A DNA stretch of 64,000 nucleotides from Sphagnum compactum (taxonomy: Eukaryota; Bryophyta; Sphagnopsida; Sphagnales): assembly GCA_965153455.1 (NCBI GenBank), contig OZ234497.1, positions 3,162,001 to 3,226,000 of the forward strand, written 5' to 3'. Positions 61,205-64,000 of the stretch are shown one piece after another. The stretch's first letter is position 1, and each line of letters opens with the position of its first letter. The notes beneath the pieces were generated by a model, which was given only the letters and a program-made list of their open reading frames with translations, did no database searches and was not told the origin of the DNA. Position numbers and translations under genes: made by a program.

Positions 61205-62372
61205 CTGAAAACCTAAAAACCCTCCCCCTCCTAGGCCTCCATCCTACACCTTTTGATCTACATGTGTTTAGATTCATGATAAAGATCACCCCCCAGTGTG
61301 CGGTGTGTAAAGTCTACAGTGTGAGGGGTATTTCAAAAATGTGGGGCTGGACTTGGCTACCACCTTGTCCCTGGTCCCTTTATTTTGGGAATTCTCACAG
61401 AATAAGGATGTTTGGGGTCATCTCCACAAGGTGCTTGCCATAAAAACAAGCCTTTCTTGCAATTAAGAGGCATGACATGGCAGAATCACAACAAAAAAAC
61501 GAAAGTAGTTCCTGCGAATTCAAAATAAAATTTGAGTATAGATTTGATCCAAAAGAATCGATTGGAAAAAAGATATGCAGGTATTACCTCTGTTACACAA
61601 TGGGATGCAAAATACACAGCACTTTAGCCTGGCTGATCATACACAGCAGATCTTTACAGTTGTCCACAGTGCAATGCAACCTTAATTCTACGAGCTTACT
61701 AAGAAATCCATGTTCCTCACATGCATCGTCCACAAAGAAGGAACATATGGAGGAAAATATCTGGAGGACAAGGGACAAAGCCACAACAGCCAAGGAATAC
61801 CACAGACCCAGATGTGATTTGCAGAACAAGTTCAAGTAGAAATATATAAGGAAAGTCATAACAGCCCCGCAAAAGAATATGTGATGGGTAGTAGCTCTCT
61901 TCAACTTTCAGGGGAACTTCTCAGTTTTCTAAGAACAAACCTTCAACTTTACACTAAAAGCAACCATTTCACTGGGACGGTTGGTAGTTGATGATGATCG
62001 TAGGGTTTTTGCATTATGCAGAAACTCCCATCATGCACTGCAACCTGTTGCTTAAAGTTTAATGCTAGAATTAGAGGTTGCAAGTGCCCAATTGCAACTC
62101 TAGTTATAACAGCAAAAGAATACTTAAAGCTATAACACTTTGAGAAAGTATCCTATCACAAGACTTAACCCTTGTACCTCACAAGCACCAGACTAGAGCC
62201 AACATGGCATCTGGGAAGAGAGTAAACTGCATTTCCACTACTACAATTTAACTAAATCAAAGTGGATTGCAACAAACATCATATTATGCACTAACCATTA
62301 CTTCCCAAAGGTCTTTATTAGTAGCTGATAAAGTGCAAAATATAAATGTGTCCATCTCACAACAGACTTGAT
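61205..62372. other. Region downstream of the potassium transporter
   Basis: The transporter 3' UTR probably lies just left of 62373. A minus-strand frame at 61593-61904 has a hydrophobic segment (about 25 residues) followed by a Cys-containing part. I recognise no family and see no splice link to the transporter. Confidence 0.4.
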
Positions 62373-64000
62373 TTACACATTATAGAGCATTCCTACCTCA
62401 AGGTAATTTGCAGGTGGAATCTTCAGTTCCTTGATTGCTGACCTGGAGATCAACCTGAGCAGGGTGTAAGCTTTATCAATGACAATATGCCCAAGCCAGC
62501 CAGTATGGCTGCTCATCCTCACTGTGATCTTCCCCACAACATACACTGCAGTGTGGCTTGTGGCACTCTCAAGCTCCGCCAAGTCCTCTGCATCATACAT
62601 TTCTGCAAAATTCTGAAGGGATGGACTTTGAAGGTCAGGAGTCCCATTAGAAATTTGATGAGTTGAGAGCTCCATTTGGTCTTCAGATTGAAGATAGGAT
62701 CGTAGGCTTTGAATTGCCTGATTCTTAAACTCGTCACCTTCACAATCAATGATATCTTGGTAACCATAGCGGGCAACACAGCGGTACACTCCTTTGAACC
62801 CCACACGTCCAACCAGAAAGCGCTCTTCAGGCAACACAGTCCTTACAGGGATGAATCTGAAGGTGGTGAAGACAAGGACTTGGTGCAGCGTCCGTACGTT
62901 CTTCACATAATGGCTAATAATTGGAGGAACTCCATGAACTAGATCAGTATAGAAGAAGCAGATCCCAGGCACACGTTGCATTCCTGCACTTGAAAGAAGT
63001 GCTCCCAGACTGTCCAAGCTAATCTTGTGATTCTTTTCATATGCTTGCTTCTTTTGCCTCCCATAGCTCCAGGTGAGAGAAATGAAGAGAAAGAAAGCGG
63101 CAAATGCAAAGGGCACCCAGCCCCCCTGTGGAACCTTGTTCAAGACAGCGGTGAAATACACACCCTCAATGGATCCAAAGACACTGAGGAAGAGCAATAC
63201 CAGAGGCCATGGAAGCTTCCATACCATGAGCATCACCACAGTCACCAGTAATGTAGAAATAAACATCACCCCCAGCACAGCCACACCTAGTCATCCACAG
63301 CGGTTCATGTCAGGTGTATAACATTGCCAGCTTACAGAACAAAAACGGGCTGCATTAGGCTAGAGAGATTTCAGGATTCTCACCAAAAGCATTCCCAACT
63401 GTCGTTGAATTCCGGAATCCAAGGACCACTGCCACACACAGAATCATGAGCACATAATTGACTTCTGGAGAATAAACCTGGCCTTCCTGATCAGCTGAAG
63501 TATGCACCATCTTAACACGAGGGAAACACCCCAGTGCTATAGTTTGCTTCGTAATCGAGAATGTTGCTGTGATGAGAGACTGGCTGGCCACAATTGCAGA
63601 CAGTGTGGCCACAATAAACATGGGCCAGTAAACTGGTTGTGGGATTGACTTGAAGAAAGCATTTTGATGGTCCATGGGGTGCCTGATGAGGTATGCAGTC
63701 TGACCAGCATATGTCAAGAGACATGATGGGTACAGAACAGCTATGAATCCAACCTGTGCACACAAAGAAACAGAAGTCATGTTGTGCTATGAATAAACTC
63801 AGGCAATTTTGCTTACCATCAACAGAGTGTGGACAGATGTCAATAGCTGATAGATTGAGATGCAAGGAGATAATCCAAGACAACTTGCTTGAAACAATTG
63901 TTGAGCAAACAGTACCCTACAGATAACAACAAATCCATGAACATCCTCAATGAATAAGCCATGATCCTATCTGAGGCTAGCCTCCTTCAAATCTCTTACC
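62373..64000 (-). CDS. HAK/KUP/KT potassium transporter, C-terminal part (cut by window edge)
   Basis: Two complete minus-strand exons, 63753-63384 and 63286-62373, join in frame (phase 1) to 427 residues ending in TAG. The next upstream intron runs from 63754 to about 63999. On the gene strand the window begins G-GTAAGAG, so the preceding exon ends at or just beyond 64000, in phase 0. This family moves K+ into cells, probably with H+, at the plasma membrane or tonoplast. Visible marks are LTYAGQTAYLIRHP, YWPMFIVATLSAIVASQSL, TFSITKQTIALGCFPRVK, PEVNYVLMILCV, FRNSTTVGNAFG, then KVPQGGWVPF and the cytosolic VLPEERFLVGRVGFKGVYRC. Family members are about 750-850 residues, so roughly the N-terminal half lies outside. 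The reading frame shows no lesion. Confidence 0.93.

Noticed and set aside
62709-63321. Plus-strand frames opposite the potassium transporter
   Set aside because: They are mirror frames of a clearly coding, conserved minus-strand exon.
63780-63904. Possible additional transporter exon left of the window edge
   Set aside because: None of the three frames gives the expected family sequence before GFIAVLYP. The GTAAGAG at the window edge fits the real upstream donor better.
1-64000. CRISPR arrays, bacterial operons, intact tRNA or rRNA genes
   Set aside because: No regularly spaced repeats of the right kind, no cloverleaf with proper A and B boxes, and no rRNA sequence recognised on either strand.

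Overview
The window is nuclear DNA of a land plant. It holds split genes with GT-AG introns, a photosystem I antenna gene, a plant-type HAK/KUP potassium transporter, plant telomere-type repeats (TTTAGGG/AAACCCTAA) in non-coding DNA, and long AT-rich intergenic stretches full of decayed transposons. The antenna gene is Lhca4-like, a subunit reported missing from the moss Physcomitrium, so a typical moss is less likely. The wide gene spacing and the style of the hAT and LINE relics suggest a large genome, perhaps a seed-free plant, but the sequence alone does not settle the species.

Layout. 1-12 kb: no supported gene except a decayed hAT transposase (minus strand, about 4.9-7.2 kb) that ends in a 39-bp tandem array. 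12.0-13.8 kb: Lhca4, plus strand, 3 exons, with an I-box, two adjacent G-boxes and a CCAAT box upstream. 14.8-17.3 kb: NDC80 kinetochore gene, minus strand, 4 exons, with a duplicated splice acceptor. 18-25 kb: AT-rich DNA with two perfect hairpins, a second hAT relic and a fragment of mitochondrial-type rps11. 25.4-30.3 kb: eIF2A, minus strand, 16 exons that can all be joined in frame to 597 codons; its upstream DNA carries a tandem duplication with telo-boxes. 31-40 kb: AT-rich gene desert with a four-copy repeat and weak SINE-like and hAT-like traces. 40.9-42.7 kb: a gene for a divergent TALE-like homeodomain protein in a locally GC-richer island. 43-53 kb: repeats and two MITE-like elements. 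53.9-57.7 kb: a dead LINE with endonuclease, reverse transcriptase and C-terminal zinc knuckle. 58-62 kb: AT-rich DNA, a C-rich repeat and an inverted-repeat element with 86-bp arms. 62.4 kb to the edge: the 3' part of a HAK/KUP transporter, minus strand, cut by the window end.

The five genes are unrelated housekeeping or regulatory genes (light harvesting, chromosome segregation, translation, transcription, K+ transport). No operon-like or cluster logic links them. I found no convincing new multi-gene system. The most unusual item is the TALE-like protein, whose recognition helix lacks the near-invariant Asn51. Next are the rps11 insertion, the duplicated acceptor in NDC80 and the well-preserved inverted-repeat elements.
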